DNA of 64,000 bases, taken from positions 744,001 to 808,000 of the forward strand of contig CAMPDV010000014.1 in the NCBI GenBank assembly GCA_946699065.1. The letters are read 5' to 3'. Source of the stretch: Loxodes magnus. Taxonomy: Eukaryota > Ciliophora > Karyorelictea > Loxodida > Loxodidae. Made by a program: the position numbers and the translations under genes. Of the stretch, positions 12,094-25,000 are shown piece by piece (within the stretch, counting starts at the first letter, position 1; each line of letters starts with the position of its first letter). The notes below the pieces were generated by a model. That model saw only the letters and a program-made list of their open reading frames with translations. It did not search any database and was not told the DNA's origin.

Positions 12094-14307
12094 TGTTTTC
12101 TTTCGTAATCTTTTATACTAATAAGTTTTATAAGGAAATAATTAGCTTTAATATTTTAAGTCTAAATTTCTTTACGCGGTTTAAATTAAATTGAGAATAA
12201 TACACTAGAAGTAGAACTAATTGTATAAAGAGGTTTACTTCAAATCTATAAGCAAATTTAATTAATAGTCAAACTTAAATATATGCCCTTTAATTATTTT
12301 AAATTAGATTTGTTAAAACATTTAATACTAAGGAATCTATACCTCTTTAGATCTATTGATAGAAAATGCTTAATTATATAAATAATCTACCAATAAGTAA
12401 AAATTTAATAGCATTTTATATAAATTAATAAGCATTAATTTTCATCTTATTAAATCATTCTCAAGTTTATAAAAAAGATAATCTAAAATAAAGATAAATA
12501 GAATAATTGCTCCTTTAAATATATCCTTTGAATTAAAAAAAACTTAAAGTTTTATAATATATTTAATTTTAAGAATATAAATAAGTTAAAACTATGCTAA
12601 ATTAACTTTATAAGAGACTCTGGATTTAGCTATACTTCAATTTTAATTTTCATGTATTATTAATTTTATTTCAAAATCTCTAACTAATGCTTGAGTTAGA
12701 TTTGAATAAATTTTTATTTATAAATAATTAAAAACTTGCAATTATCCTGAATAAATTAAATTATTTTATTGCTAAATGAAATGATTAAGTTCCAAGCTAA
12801 TGACATTAAATTAAAACTTTCTCTATGTTTCAACACTTTATCAAATTAAAAATATATAAGTGTCTTAAACTTTAGTTGACATATTAAATTAAATCCAAAA
12901 TATCTAAATTTAAAAGCTTCAATTTATGCTTAAAATTTTAATTTAATATAAAATTCACATTCTTTTAAAGAGTTACTTGTGATCTTTAATTAGCAGTCTT
13001 TATTTTTAAAATAAAAATTCATTTAAAAACATTTTTGGAAATGGAAAAAAGAATGAAAAGCCATATACAAAAAATAAGGAATAGATAAGTTATTAGTGAT
13101 TTAAGAAACAAAATATAATTATCAATTTTAAATATAAGTAAATTAAGTTATATCCTCTTATATTGATAAAATTCCTAAATTTGTATATAAGATTTTATAA
13201 TGACTATATAGTAGCTTAGATAAATCATATACAAATATTTTAAAACCTTAATAAATGTCTTAAATTTAGATGGATTAATATATAATAGCTAGTCTCATTT
13301 AATTTTTATTATTTTTTTGTGTTACATGCTTTGACTTAATATAAATTATAAAAAGATGATAATTTAAAATATTTCATATAATTTATTCTAAAATAATATT
13401 TTATCTATATTTGATGCTAAAGTCTTTCTATTTAAAAAGAGAAGACAAAATATTACTAGATTCTAAGTTAAAATGCTTTAAATTTTTTAATTGTGTTTAG
13501 CTTAAAAAAACATCTTATATCATAAATTTAAAAAAAACTTCATTTTCTTTAAAAAATATTTTTATTAATTAAAAAAATAAAAGAAATACCCAAAATATTA
13601 ATTTTTAAATGATTTAGATTAAATTTAATAAATTAATTAAAAATAAAAGGAAAATAGTTTTTAATTTATATAAGAATAGTAATAGTTATTTAATTTTAAA
13701 TAATATAATAGTTTAAGTATAATTTCACTATTTTTTCTTATTTCTAGCTTTATTTTTCTTATTATAATTTAATAAATAAATTTAAATTATACCGAATCTT
13801 AATATTTTATAGTTGATAACTAAGAAAGAAAAAGTTATAAAATCTAAGTTTCTTTTATATAAATAGATATTATTTTTTGTACTAGTGAACGTAAAATTTA
13901 TTAATTAAAATAATTTAACTTTTTTCAGTAAAACCTGAAATAAGCTGACTAGATTAAGATATAAATAAAGATATCATATAAATAAATCTAAAATTTATTA
14001 AATTTAATAAAATAATTCAAAAAATGTTCAAATGTATATATTAAGTTTAAATTAAGTTCTAAAATAATAATTAAGTTAAATATGAAGCACTTCTTTATTT
14101 AATATTATAACATTTCTAATAAATGCTTTATACTCATTTATATTTAAATTAAAACTTTTTTAATTTATATATATTAAATTAAATAGTCAATTGCTTTTAA
14201 AATAATAAATATTCATTCAAGCATTTTATTATTTTAAAAACAAATTAAGAACTAATTTATTCTAGTAAATGTAGAAAATTATTTAAGAGAATCTTTACAA
14301 ATACTAA
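12094..14307. other. AT-rich interval, nothing recognised
   Basis: No motif or repeat stands out on either strand between the first FFGD gene and the weak coding island that follows. Confidence 0.35.
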
Positions 14308-14650
14308 ATGTTAGAAAACACTGTTGGAAATAAATGTATCTCTGATGATTATTCTATCTAAAATAAAACTGATTATGGACCATGAATAATCAAGAATATA
14401 CTATTTATTTTTAGTAAATTTGAAAATTGTTTGGAAAGAAAACTTTTTTCTTTAGTTCTCTTAAATCAATTAGTATTAGGAAATAATTCTCCATGCAATT
14501 TTGCTTAAAAATAGGGAAAAAGTTGTAGTTTTTGTCTAAAAATAGATAAGCTTGATAAATAACTAATATTTATTAAGCAAAGCAAAAAAGCGAGACGAAA
14601 AGGGTGGAGTTTGGAGATCCTTAAAGTTTAAACAAAAAATAAATTAATAG
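14308..14650 (+). pseudogene. Coding-like island, possible gene fragment
   Basis: From ATG 14308 the frame shows many codons beginning with G and a mixed amino-acid composition for about 110 residues, including two TGA codons as Trp. It then fades into A/T runs past about 14650. The local base composition rises, with GGTGGAGTTTGGAG near 14610. No start signal, splice sites or homologue support a complete gene, so a decayed gene or single exon is the best reading. Confidence 0.25.
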
Positions 14651-15403
14651 ATTTTTTTATCTATATAAGTGATTTAAAGGTAGAAATTAAAATCTTTAAT
14701 GATAATTTAAATATTATTTTTTATTTTTTTAATGTATAATTGAATATTCTTTAGTTATTGCTATAAGTTAAAAAACTTGGCTATTAATTGAATATTCTAA
14801 AAATAATTTAATTAAAATATAACTAAAAATAAATATCTCTTAATCAATAAAATTTTAAAGTTAATTTTTACTAAATACGTAGTTACAAATCTATCATCCT
14901 TTTGGCAAACATGTCTATATTTTTCATAAGTTATTTCCAGAAAATTTATCAGTAAGAATCTAACTTTATTCCTTTAAAGAAATATTTATATAAATTAATG
15001 AAATGCAAAATTATAGACACGAAAAATAAAAAAAAAACAAAGAGAAATGTTTTTATTCATAAAGACACCAAATTTAAAAAATTTTTCAATTTTACTTATT
15101 TTGATTTAAAAAAATGAATATAGCTTAACAAACACTTAATTTAATTTAATATACAATTGGAAGATTTTCATATTAATAAAGTAAATAAAATCTAAAATTT
15201 ATGAAATAAAATAATTAATAAATTCTAAAGCAAATAAGAATTTACTAAAAGTAGAAACGAAATAATTAGTAATTGTAAAGTTAATTAATTTAAATTAAAT
15301 ATCATTTCTTTTAATTTATTATATAAAAATTTTAATTAATTTTTCTATTTTACATTTTTCTTTTTTATCAATTTTTTTAAAAAGTAAGCGATATAATCAA
15401 AAT

Positions 15404-15720
15404 AATGTGTGAGCAATATTATGATTGTCTGATTATATCTCGAAAATAGAGATTTCTGGCTTTATCATCTAACATTAATACATCTGGATGATAATCAAGA
15501 TTTTATAAGGGCTTGAAGTTAATGATTATGTGTAATCTTTCATTACTAATGGCTGCTCAGTTTTTAGAAACAGATCGGCAGGTTATCCCAGTTATATCCT
15601 TTGAGAAATAAATAGAAAACAGTACGGAGAAAGAATAGATGCTCTCAAGCATTCAAATCCAATCTTTATTTTAAAATTATCTAAGCTAAAAACACGTTTT
15701 CTTGAGCAATTTATTCTATT
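15404..15720 (+). pseudogene. Coding-like island, possible gene fragment
   Basis: About 300 bases are clearly less AT-rich than both flanks. One plus frame reads NGCSVFRNRSAGYPSYIL followed by basic and hydrophobic residues; another frame beginning at ATG 15404 is also plausible, so the frame is not settled. Sequence quality as protein drops abruptly at both ends. A relic of an inserted or duplicated gene fits best. It is not obviously related to the FFGD genes on either side. Confidence 0.25.
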
Positions 15721-18422
15721 ATAAATTATTTAAATATTAATTTATTTTATTTATTTTAACTTTTCATCAAAATTAAAGAAATATTGCAATTAAATAACTA
15801 TTCGGGATATTAATTGAAATAATAAAATAAAATAAATTTATTTTATAATTAAGAAAAGGTTATATAATATGATTTTATACCAAAATACATTTGATATTAA
15901 ACTTTTGAAGCATCATAACTCATTCTAGTGGAGAAAATGTAATTAGGAATTTCAATAAGCATATAAGTTCCCTCTAAATAGTTTTATATAAGCTAGAAAA
16001 GTTCTTTTATAAATATTTTTCGCTTAAATCATTTAAAAGTATAGCTATCTATTTTTGATATAAATTTACTTTGTAATACAAAGATCATTTTAAAAAAATA
16101 AACACACTTGCTAAATTAAAAAAAAGGTATAATATAAATAGGTATTTTCATTAATTAATATTTAATTAAATTTTGACAATTATTCAAATTAAAAAATTAG
16201 TTAAATTTAATTTTACGCAATTATAGCTGAAATTGATATAATTTTATAACTTTTAAAACTTACATTTATATTTTTCAAAATTTATTTATTTAAAATAGAA
16301 TAGCAATAATTTTATAACTAAAATTAAAATTTCAATCATTTAAATAACTCTTCAAACTCTTAAATAATTTATATGGCTTTTAATTTCTTTAAAGTAAAAT
16401 TATTTTATATTTATTATGATATAGTTGACTCGTTTCGAAATACTCACATAAATAATAAATCTTAATCAAATTTTAGATTATCTTTAATTCAAAAAATCTT
16501 ATTATACAGATGAAAGATAAATTTAAATATTCTTAAATATACCTTATATAGACATCTTCATTTGAAAATGAATAATTCTAACTTATAAATATAATAAGTT
16601 TAAAATTTCTTCTCACTAAGATGTAGAATCCAACTAATTTTAGAGCTAAAATTTATCAATTAAGTAAAATAATAATTTTGATTATAAGGTTAAATCTTAT
16701 ATGAGACTTAATTTTCAATTTTTCTCTTTGCATTTAATTTATTTTGTGCTATAGCTTGATAATAGTTTTGATTTTTTAAATAGTTATGTTTATTTTTTCA
16801 ATTTTAATTAAGAATAGATTGAAATGAGTCGAAATTTTTTAATCTACTGTCAAATAAAAAAAGTTTATGAAATTGGTTATCTAAGCAAAAAAAAGTTATT
16901 TCTTTATATTATTTTGTTCTGCCCCATTAGGATGATTATATCTTTTTAACAATCCTAATTTATTTAAAGATAGCCTAAAGTAATTTTAATCTTAGATTGC
17001 TAAAATAATAAAAAATCTAATTTTCACAAAGCATTTATAATGAAAAAAAAATTTAAATATTTGAACATTGGAAGTAAGTCACACATAACTATCTAACTCT
17101 TAAACCAATCTACTTTCAGAAAAATAAATACAGTAATGATTTAATCAAAATACATTTTTCTAGTCATAATTTTATCTAAAATAAACAGCTATGTAAATTT
17201 AAAGCTATTTATAAAACGATATACTAAAACTTATTAAATGATTTTTTAATTTGATTAAAGAAATAAATTCCAAAGTTAAGTTATGCTATAAATATAACCT
17301 CAATTTGCTTTAAAAATATTTAGACATATAGAAGAATAAATAAATATCAACTTTAATTAAAGAGAATGATTGATATATACAATGAAACAATTACTAAATT
17401 TACCTTCTTAATTCTTTAGCTATTAATATTATATATTGTTAAGCTAAGCTTTCCCTTCAATAGAAGTGTAAATTTATTACATAAAGGGATTTGCTAGTAG
17501 ATATTCACGTTTTAAGTAATTAATTAATAATTTATTTTCTTATTAATAAATTATTTTATAAACTTAATGCAAAAATATTTGAAGAAATAATTATTTTTAT
17601 TATCAAATCAAATCAAATAAAATCTTTTAAATATGCTGAACAAATATATCATACCATGCAAAATAAATTTTATTTTTTTAATTTGACTTTTCACTTACGT
17701 TGTAAACATATTGGCAAAATTATTTTTATTCTTTTGCTTAAAATTTTTATTTTATAAGCGTCTGTATTTTATAATTATTTCCTATGAAAATTAGAGAGTT
17801 TTAGTTTAAAAATATCAAATTAAATACTTTAAATATTTCTAAGAAAACTAAAATAATCGTCTTAATTATATTTCCATTATTTATTTTAATTTATTGGTAA
17901 TACACAAGGTTATATAGTAAACATCAATACATTGCTTTTAGTAGAGATGTTTTAAGCGAAATTTTAGATAGTTAATATTTAACTAAAATTAAGAGTTTAA
18001 TATTTATTATTCTGTAAATTTTATAGTTTTCTTATATTTTTTTAAACTTCTAAATTAAATGTAAGCACTATTATAGTTTATAAAATAAATAAGTTTTTAA
18101 ACTATATCCTAGAATATATGTTTTAAAGTTTTTCTTTAATTTAATATATATACATACATAATTAAAATAAAACTTATCTACAAATTAATTTTCATATGAA
18201 TACTTGTATAAAGCGATTGAAAAGAATAAAAGAAGATAAAGTTAAAAATTTCAACCAAAAATGTAAAAAATAAAAGATATAAATTTTAAAATTTATATTG
18301 AAAAAAATAAAATTTAATAGAAGAAGATTAATTGTTAACTTCCATTCACAGTATTCGATTTCATTTTAATTATCTTTAATTTTTTATTATTTATACTTTA
18401 AAGCATTTTGCCATTATAAAAA
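15721..18422. other. AT-rich interval, nothing recognised
   Basis: No gene, RNA or repeat that I can support. A short stretch near 16921 (GCCCCATTAGGATG) is locally GC-richer but has no recognisable context. Confidence 0.35.
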
Positions 18423-19595
18423 ATGAAGAAAATTAAAAAAAATTCCATTTCCGAACCTAACCGATAAGATAATGAGGAGTTAGAACAATAGCTTGATTCT
18501 AGACCTACTAGTTAGGACATTCCAGAAATTCTTAAAGTCATTATTGAAGAGGAAAATTTTTTTGGCGACTAAAAATAAGTTTACAAAGTAAATTAGATAA
18601 CATTAGAAGAATTGAATTACGAAAAAGGAACATAACAAGTTTAACTTACGCTGCTATGCTAAAAATTACAGAGCTTAGGATTTGACATGGCCAATTATTA
18701 AGCATTTTATTAAATAAAGAAGTCTTATTTTGTTTTTTGTGGAATAGCTCCTTAGTTTTTAGAAAGATACGTTTCCTTCTGGAGAGAAAACGAAGTTTAT
18801 TTCAAAATTCGTTAGACATACCAGTAAATAAACAAAATTAAGCAATAATTGGCAGAAAATGAGGCTTATTAAGAATAGACTGATGAATTTACATTTGGGA
18901 GAAAAATTTCAAAAGTTAGAACAATACTTGAATAATAATTTTCCACTGGTTTAATGATTAAATCTGTAAGACGCAATTAAAAATCAGCAGATAGGCAAGA
19001 AAAAGAAAAGAATAAGATTGCGAAGAAAAATAAATTCAAAAAGATTAAAATTGGTCAGCTAATAATATTAATATCAAATTGAAAAAAATCCTAAAACCCA
19101 GAAGAGTTTAGCAACGAATTTGGAATGAGTAAATATTTGCTACAATAATGAGACCAAAAGCTTATGACTTCGGAAAAGCATGGATTTAATTTTATTAATC
19201 ATTCTTAGGAAAGTATCTCAGTTTTAAATAAATATTACAAGACTCATATGAAGGCTCAAAAATTATATTAGGAAAACAAAATAGATATTAAAATGCTTGA
19301 AAAGTTAGCTTTGCTCTCAGTTAGATAATGCAGAAAAGAAAATTGCTGCTTACCAGTTGATTCAAAAAAGTAAAAAATCAACAATAACTATTGTAATTAA
19401 ATTATTACTAATTATAATCTTAAAATATTCTTTTTATCATTAATATCTTTATCTTTCATATATATCATATATAAATCATATATCTAAATAAAAGCTTTTC
19501 CTAAAAAAATTAAAAATATCATAATGCTGCTTATTCATATTCTCATAAACTTAGTTTGCAAAAAATTTAGAAACTTAAAATAAAAATTTAAATGA
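18423..19595 (+). CDS. FFGD-family protein, copy 2 (family not recognised)
   Basis: About 390 residues, colinear with the copy at 11002-12093. Conserved blocks are EEENFFGD, LEELNY, FVFCGIAP with RYVSF, FGRKIS, a basic Lys-rich middle, GQL with a following SNW (Trp = TGA, as in copy 1), GMSKYLLQ, HGFNFINH and LSVRQC with CCLP. The C-terminus carries one and perhaps two hydrophobic segments before TGA 19593. The two copies diverge most in the N-terminal 35 residues, in the basic middle and after CCLP, while the listed blocks stay nearly unchanged. That pattern implies selection on protein sequence and therefore function. Membrane tethering through the tail is an inference. No known domain is recognised. 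Confidence 0.75.
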
Positions 19596-22500
19596 ATCAA
19601 TGTTAATTATTTTAAAGAAATAAAAATGAAAAATTTATTATTTAAGATTTAATAAAATTGTTAAAGATGCTTTTGTTTAAAAATATTAAATTAAACTTTT
19701 TATTTTTTTATTAATTTACTATTTAAATAATTCTTAAAAAATATCAAATTTTAAATTTTATTTGGTTTAAATAATAGATAGATATTTAAAACTTGTTCGC
19801 AGAATTTATAAAAATACCTTTAATTTTCAAAAGGGATTTAATTAGAACTATTTATATAATTTAGATCGATATATTTTTACATAAACATAATATAATTAAA
19901 AAATGATATAGTTGTATTTTAAATGATTTCTAATTTAATTATTTAATACATCAATTTTTTTAAATCTTTTAGTTAATTTAACTTTTTATAAAAATGAATT
20001 AGATAAATTTTAGGGGAAATTATATTTAATTTATATAAATAAATAGTTAAAATTAAAATTAAGATTAAAGAAAATATTTATCAATCTTTCCAAATATTAA
20101 AAATTATTTATAAAATTAAGCAAAGCTCGTTTTCTTTAATAAATAATTCTAAACAATTTTAAGATATTAATAAATTGTTCATTATTATTATTGATATTTT
20201 TAAGAAGTATTAATTTAGATATAATGCATCATACCTGATTATTTTTATTTTTCGGTGTTGATAAAATTTTCCAAAATATTTAATAAATTTTCTTATTTTA
20301 TTAAATGAAAAGGTAAATTAATTTTTAGCATTACTATGATTAAGGCATTTTTAATTTTATAGAAACTTCAAGTAGAGATTAAAAAGTAGCTATATGGGTT
20401 ATAAATGCAAATTTAATAAATTTTGTTAAAATTTTTATGATGTATCTTGCTTATAATTAATTCTACTAAAAGCTAGGAATATCTATTTTTTAATATTTTT
20501 GGAAACCTACACTCCTTGATTGGAATTCTCAAATGAAAAGATTTGTCTTTTTTTAATAATTGAGATTTTATCTCATTTTAATTACATTTTTTTTTCTTGA
20601 ATTTGAAATATTTTGCATTGACTTAATAATTTACATTTAACATTTGCAGAAGCAGGACTAATTATTAATTTTACCTCTTACAAGCTACTATTTTTTTCTT
20701 ACATTTAAAATTTTATGAAGAATTTCTTAGAACATATCTTGATTTATCAACATAATAATGCTATTTAAGCATTTCTTCTTATTTCAAAATTTTTTTAATT
20801 TAAACTTTTGAAAAAATATTTTTAGCTAGCTAGCTTATCAATTTAGATTTGTTTGAGATTTTTCCCATAATTCTTTTCTTGAAATAAGAATTTTCAAACT
20901 TAATATTACTTAAAAATTGATAATTTCGTCAGATTATAAAAAAAACTTTAGCCATCTGTTTCAATTTCCTTTTCTTATTATTTTGTTTTGTAATGTTGAG
21001 CAAATAGTGCTTTAAAATTTTTTCTTCTTGATAAATCGAATTATTACCATATTTTTTAATTACCTAATCCAATGTAAAAATTATAACCTCTTGAATATAA
21101 TTTAAATTATTATGAACTTGCAAAATACTTTTCAATTAAATTGAAGCTAAAGCTTTTATTTTATAATTCTTAAATCATTTATCATTTATCATTTTCTATT
21201 TTTTTATGGAATGAAACATCATAATACTCTTTTACATACTCTTTTTATTTAGCTATAAAACATTATATGCTTTAGTTTAATTGTTATTTATCAAAAACGA
21301 AATATCTTCTGAAAATAATTAAAATAATTAAAATATTTACAATCAAGTTTTCTCAGAACTTAAAATTATGCTTATCTTTCTTCGTATGCTTTTATAAATT
21401 TTTTAATTTAATTTTTATTCAGTAAGAGTATTGAAAATAATATCTAAACTTTAATTAAAATTCTCTTTTATAAATTTTAAAACAAAAGGATGTTATTATA
21501 GTTAAATAAAAATTATTTAAATTCAGAATTCTACTAATTTAAGCAGCTTCTTAATTTAATCTTCTACTAGCTTTTATATAAAATTCTTTAGAAGCTTTAT
21601 TTTATAAGAATAAAGCGAAAAAATTAATTTTGATGAACTAAGATTATCTTCGCAATTTTTATTTTAATAGAATGATTTATTCCAATGTATCAATTTTATT
21701 CTTTAAAGAAATAATAGAATTATCAAGTTAGCATTCATTTGCGATATTCTAAATTTTATAATAATGCTTTAATAACAAAGAGTATATATAAGTTCAGTTA
21801 ATTTTAGATTTATATTTAAATTATTATATGATTTTCATTCATTTTATTTATTACATTTAGTAATAATTTATTTTTAACTCGTTCAAAGTAAAGGGGATTA
21901 TAATTTGAAATAAAGTGATAATAATTATAAATAAAATAAGAGGCTAAATGATTTAAGATATAATTATTAGTCATAATTTAGTAGATTAATTGTAAGTAAA
22001 AAATAATTTTAATACATATTCTTCAGAATTTTTACTCTCATCAGCTAGTCAATAATTTTTCCTAAATTTTCTTTTAATTATCAAGGATTTAAGTTTTAAA
22101 CTATAAAGATAAAATAAAATTTAATAAATCTTATAAAGTTTTTATTTAAGATTTGATTTTTTTATTTTTTAGTATGTTTTTATCATACTATAAGTATTAA
22201 TATTATAAAATGTCTTAAGTTTATTATTCTACTTTAAATAAAGTTATGATTGTCTTTTTAATATCTTAGCTCTATAACTTATCAACTTTATCTGACTATA
22301 TTAAATTTTTTTAAAAGAATGAAACCTTTAGTAAATATTAATTAGATTAAGTAATTCATTGAATTATCTAAGCAAGTTCCAACAATAAAAGCAATAACTA
22401 AGCTTAGCAAATAAATTTAAATATATGAATGCTTTAATACAACTAAATTTACAAAATAACAATAAAATGCATCAAACTTAATATAAGGCTATTAAAACAT

Positions 22501-24239
22501 ATTCATATCTAATAAATAGCTGATCATAACTTTTTGCCAATAATTTTGATCCTTGTCAAATTAAATATATGATATAACTTAAAGATATTATTAATTTTTT
22601 TTAAATCAGATAGAAGAACTGAAAAGCTAGATTTTAAAATATATGATTGCAATAAAAAAGTTTTTAAATCTTTATTACAGTTTATTCTATTTATTTTATA
22701 AAGGTTGATTTTCTTAAATTAATTTTTATTAAATTTCTAAATCTTAAAAAACTAAATTGAGGTAAATAATTGCTAAAAGATTTCTAAATAAATAAGTTAT
22801 AAACTTAGTAAATTAAATTACTAGTTATATTTTATTTTATTATTTATCTTTTATCTAATATTCGATCAAATATTTAAGTTTAGAAATTTTAAAACACTAA
22901 AAATTCCCATATAATTTATGTTAGAATCTTGCTAGAGCTTACGATGAAAAATTCTTAGACTTAAACATTTTATGTTTTTATCTTTATATTAATTTATAGT
23001 TGCTTCTACAATTCTCAACTTAATCAAAAAGTAAGCAAAAAGGGATTTAATTTAAGATATTTAGATTCTCTTTTTACCTTATTGATTTAATGAGATTATT
23101 AATTAAAATTTGAAGATAATTATTTTTAAATATTTTATAGATGCTAATTTCTCTATTAATTATATAATTCCATTTCATTCTAATTTTTCTTTTTTAGAAA
23201 GACTAAATTTCTAATATATTTACTATAATTCTTTAAGACTAATTTTAAATTAATTTTTTCAATTTACAATTAGATGTTTATCTAATTTAAGAACTTTAAT
23301 CACTTTACAACTAAAAGTTATTTTAATTTTATTTATCTGAAAATGAGATATAATAAAATAGTAAGTGCTATTTGTCTTATATTTAAATTAAAATAAGCCT
23401 ATCATTATCTTAAAGGTAACTAGCACCAATCTTTGTTAATTTATTTATAGAATTTAGAAGCTAGCTGGCTTAAGATTTTATATTTTAGATAATTTGAGCT
23501 GCATTTACTTTTCTAATCGTATGATGATGTTTGTTATGATAAAATATAAAAAAATTTTCTCTTTTTTAGAATAAATTACTATTTTTTGAATAATTTTGCT
23601 TTTACTTTTAAATTAATTCTAAGTTGCTCGTGATTTTCCTAAAATTTTAAAGCATTTCATCTTAATAAAGTTTCTGCTTTATTATTAAATAAATTTAATT
23701 AAGTAATTCTTCTTAAATTTTAAAGCTTAATTTAAAAATTCCTATCTCAATCTATACCTAATTTCTTATAAATTATCCTTCCTTTTATCTAGACTAATTA
23801 CAACTTGTATTAAATGGTTTGAATCTGAATATTTTATTAAATTATTTATCTGAAACATTAATTAAAATTGAATGCTTTGAATTCACTTTTTATTAAAGTA
23901 GAAAAGTTAAATATTTTGGCTAGTAAAAAGAATTGAAATTAGTGTAAATATATTTAAATTTTTCTATTTATTTAGATTTATTAATATTTGCCTTCTCTTC
24001 TATAAAGGAGAGTTTTTATTCTATTTATAAATAATTGTTTGGTTCTATTTTCAAGAGCTTGATTTATAATTTCTTGCAATTTCTTACAATTTATCTAAGC
24101 TTTACGAAGTTACTCTATGAAAATTATAATACTTGCAGTTTAAAACAAATTCAAAGTTTAAGGAGTTTTATTTTCTAATGAAGCCATATTTGTTTTGTTT
24201 ATAAGCAATCTTTGCAAATTTCATTATAAAAATAAAGAG
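19596..24239. other. AT-rich interval, nothing recognised
   Basis: About 4.6 kb without a motif or repeat that I can defend. Some frames read as plausible hydrophobic or Asn/Lys/Gln-rich protein, but this is expected of AT-rich sequence under an all-sense code. Confidence 0.3.
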
Positions 24240-24284
24240 GGAGGAAGAGATATTGACTTTGGGAGAAAAATAGAAGGAAATCGC

Positions 24285-24306
24285 TCTAAATGAATATTCA
24301 TTTAGA
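24285..24306. repeat. 22-bp perfect palindrome
   Basis: The sequence around CTAAATGAATATTCATTTAG is a perfect self-complementary palindrome of 22 bp. It lies inside the decayed FFGD copy between the FGRKI-like and ENFFGD fragments, close to where the block order is changed. Confidence 0.6.
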
Positions 24307-24641
24307 TATTCATAAGAGCAGCAATGATAAATACATTCAATATCATTGTTGAAGATGAAAATTTCTTTGGTGATATTGAATTATTTATCTGGTAAGTGTT
24401 GCTAAGCTAGCATGATATCATTAGAAATCTTAATAAGTTCAACTGTTTAAGATTGAAAATTGGAAAGAAGTGACTCTTCCAATTTTAAATATTTTATAAA
24501 GTAAAGAAATCTTACTTTATAAGCACACCGAAGAGCTTTTTTAGAGAGGTAAGTATTTATCTTAATCTTTGAAAAATTTTATATTTTCTTAGCTTTATTA
24601 TGTAAGAAAATATAGGAAAACATTAGTTTTCCGAACTTATA

Positions 24642-24666
24642 AGATTGGTATATATAATACCAATCT
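24642..24666. repeat. Inverted repeat, 10-bp arms
   Basis: AGATTGGTAT and ATACCAATCT flank a 5-base loop. This second palindrome also lies inside the decayed FFGD copy. Confidence 0.55.
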
Positions 24667-25000
24667 CGTTAAAATTCAGTATGGAGCAAACCAATAAGAA
24701 ATCCAATAGTAATTATTTAATTTATTTTAGGATTTAGTTTGGTCAGCTCTAACTTTAAAAAAGCATTTTTTCAAAATTAAAAAGTTAGATTAATAATAAA
24801 GGCGTGGAAATTACTAGCTTAGCAATTTTTAAAAAAGTTCATCCTGCTTAAAATATGGTATTTAAGTACTAAATCAGGTTTTGAATTTATTCAAATCCAA
24901 TTTGTGAATGCGGAGTTATTTAGAACGATAATAAAATTATTGGTTGTACAAATTTTGCTAATATAGTGTAAATATAAGAGTTGAGTTCCTTATTATTAAA

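Larger units (their letters stand above)
24240..25000 (+). pseudogene. Scrambled third FFGD-family copy
   Basis: Fragments of the FFGD family appear in altered order and different frames. DFGRKIEGNR (near 24255), like the FGRKIS block, precedes VEDENFFGD (near 24345), although it follows it in both intact copies. Then come a stretch like the FYQIKKSYF block (near 24490-24520), SFLERYVS-like sequence broken by a frame change, a GGTCAGCT stretch matching the GQL block (near 24740), and an FEFIQ stretch like GFNFIN (near 24880). Connecting sequence is lost or AT-drifted and no continuous frame joins the pieces. Two strong palindromes lie within it. It is a decayed, rearranged duplicate. Confidence 0.65.

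Noticed and set aside
19596-24239. Many long open readings in all frames
   Set aside because: With no fixed stop codon every frame is open, and AT-rich sequence yields Asn/Lys/Gln/Phe-rich text by chance. No motif or bias singles out one frame.
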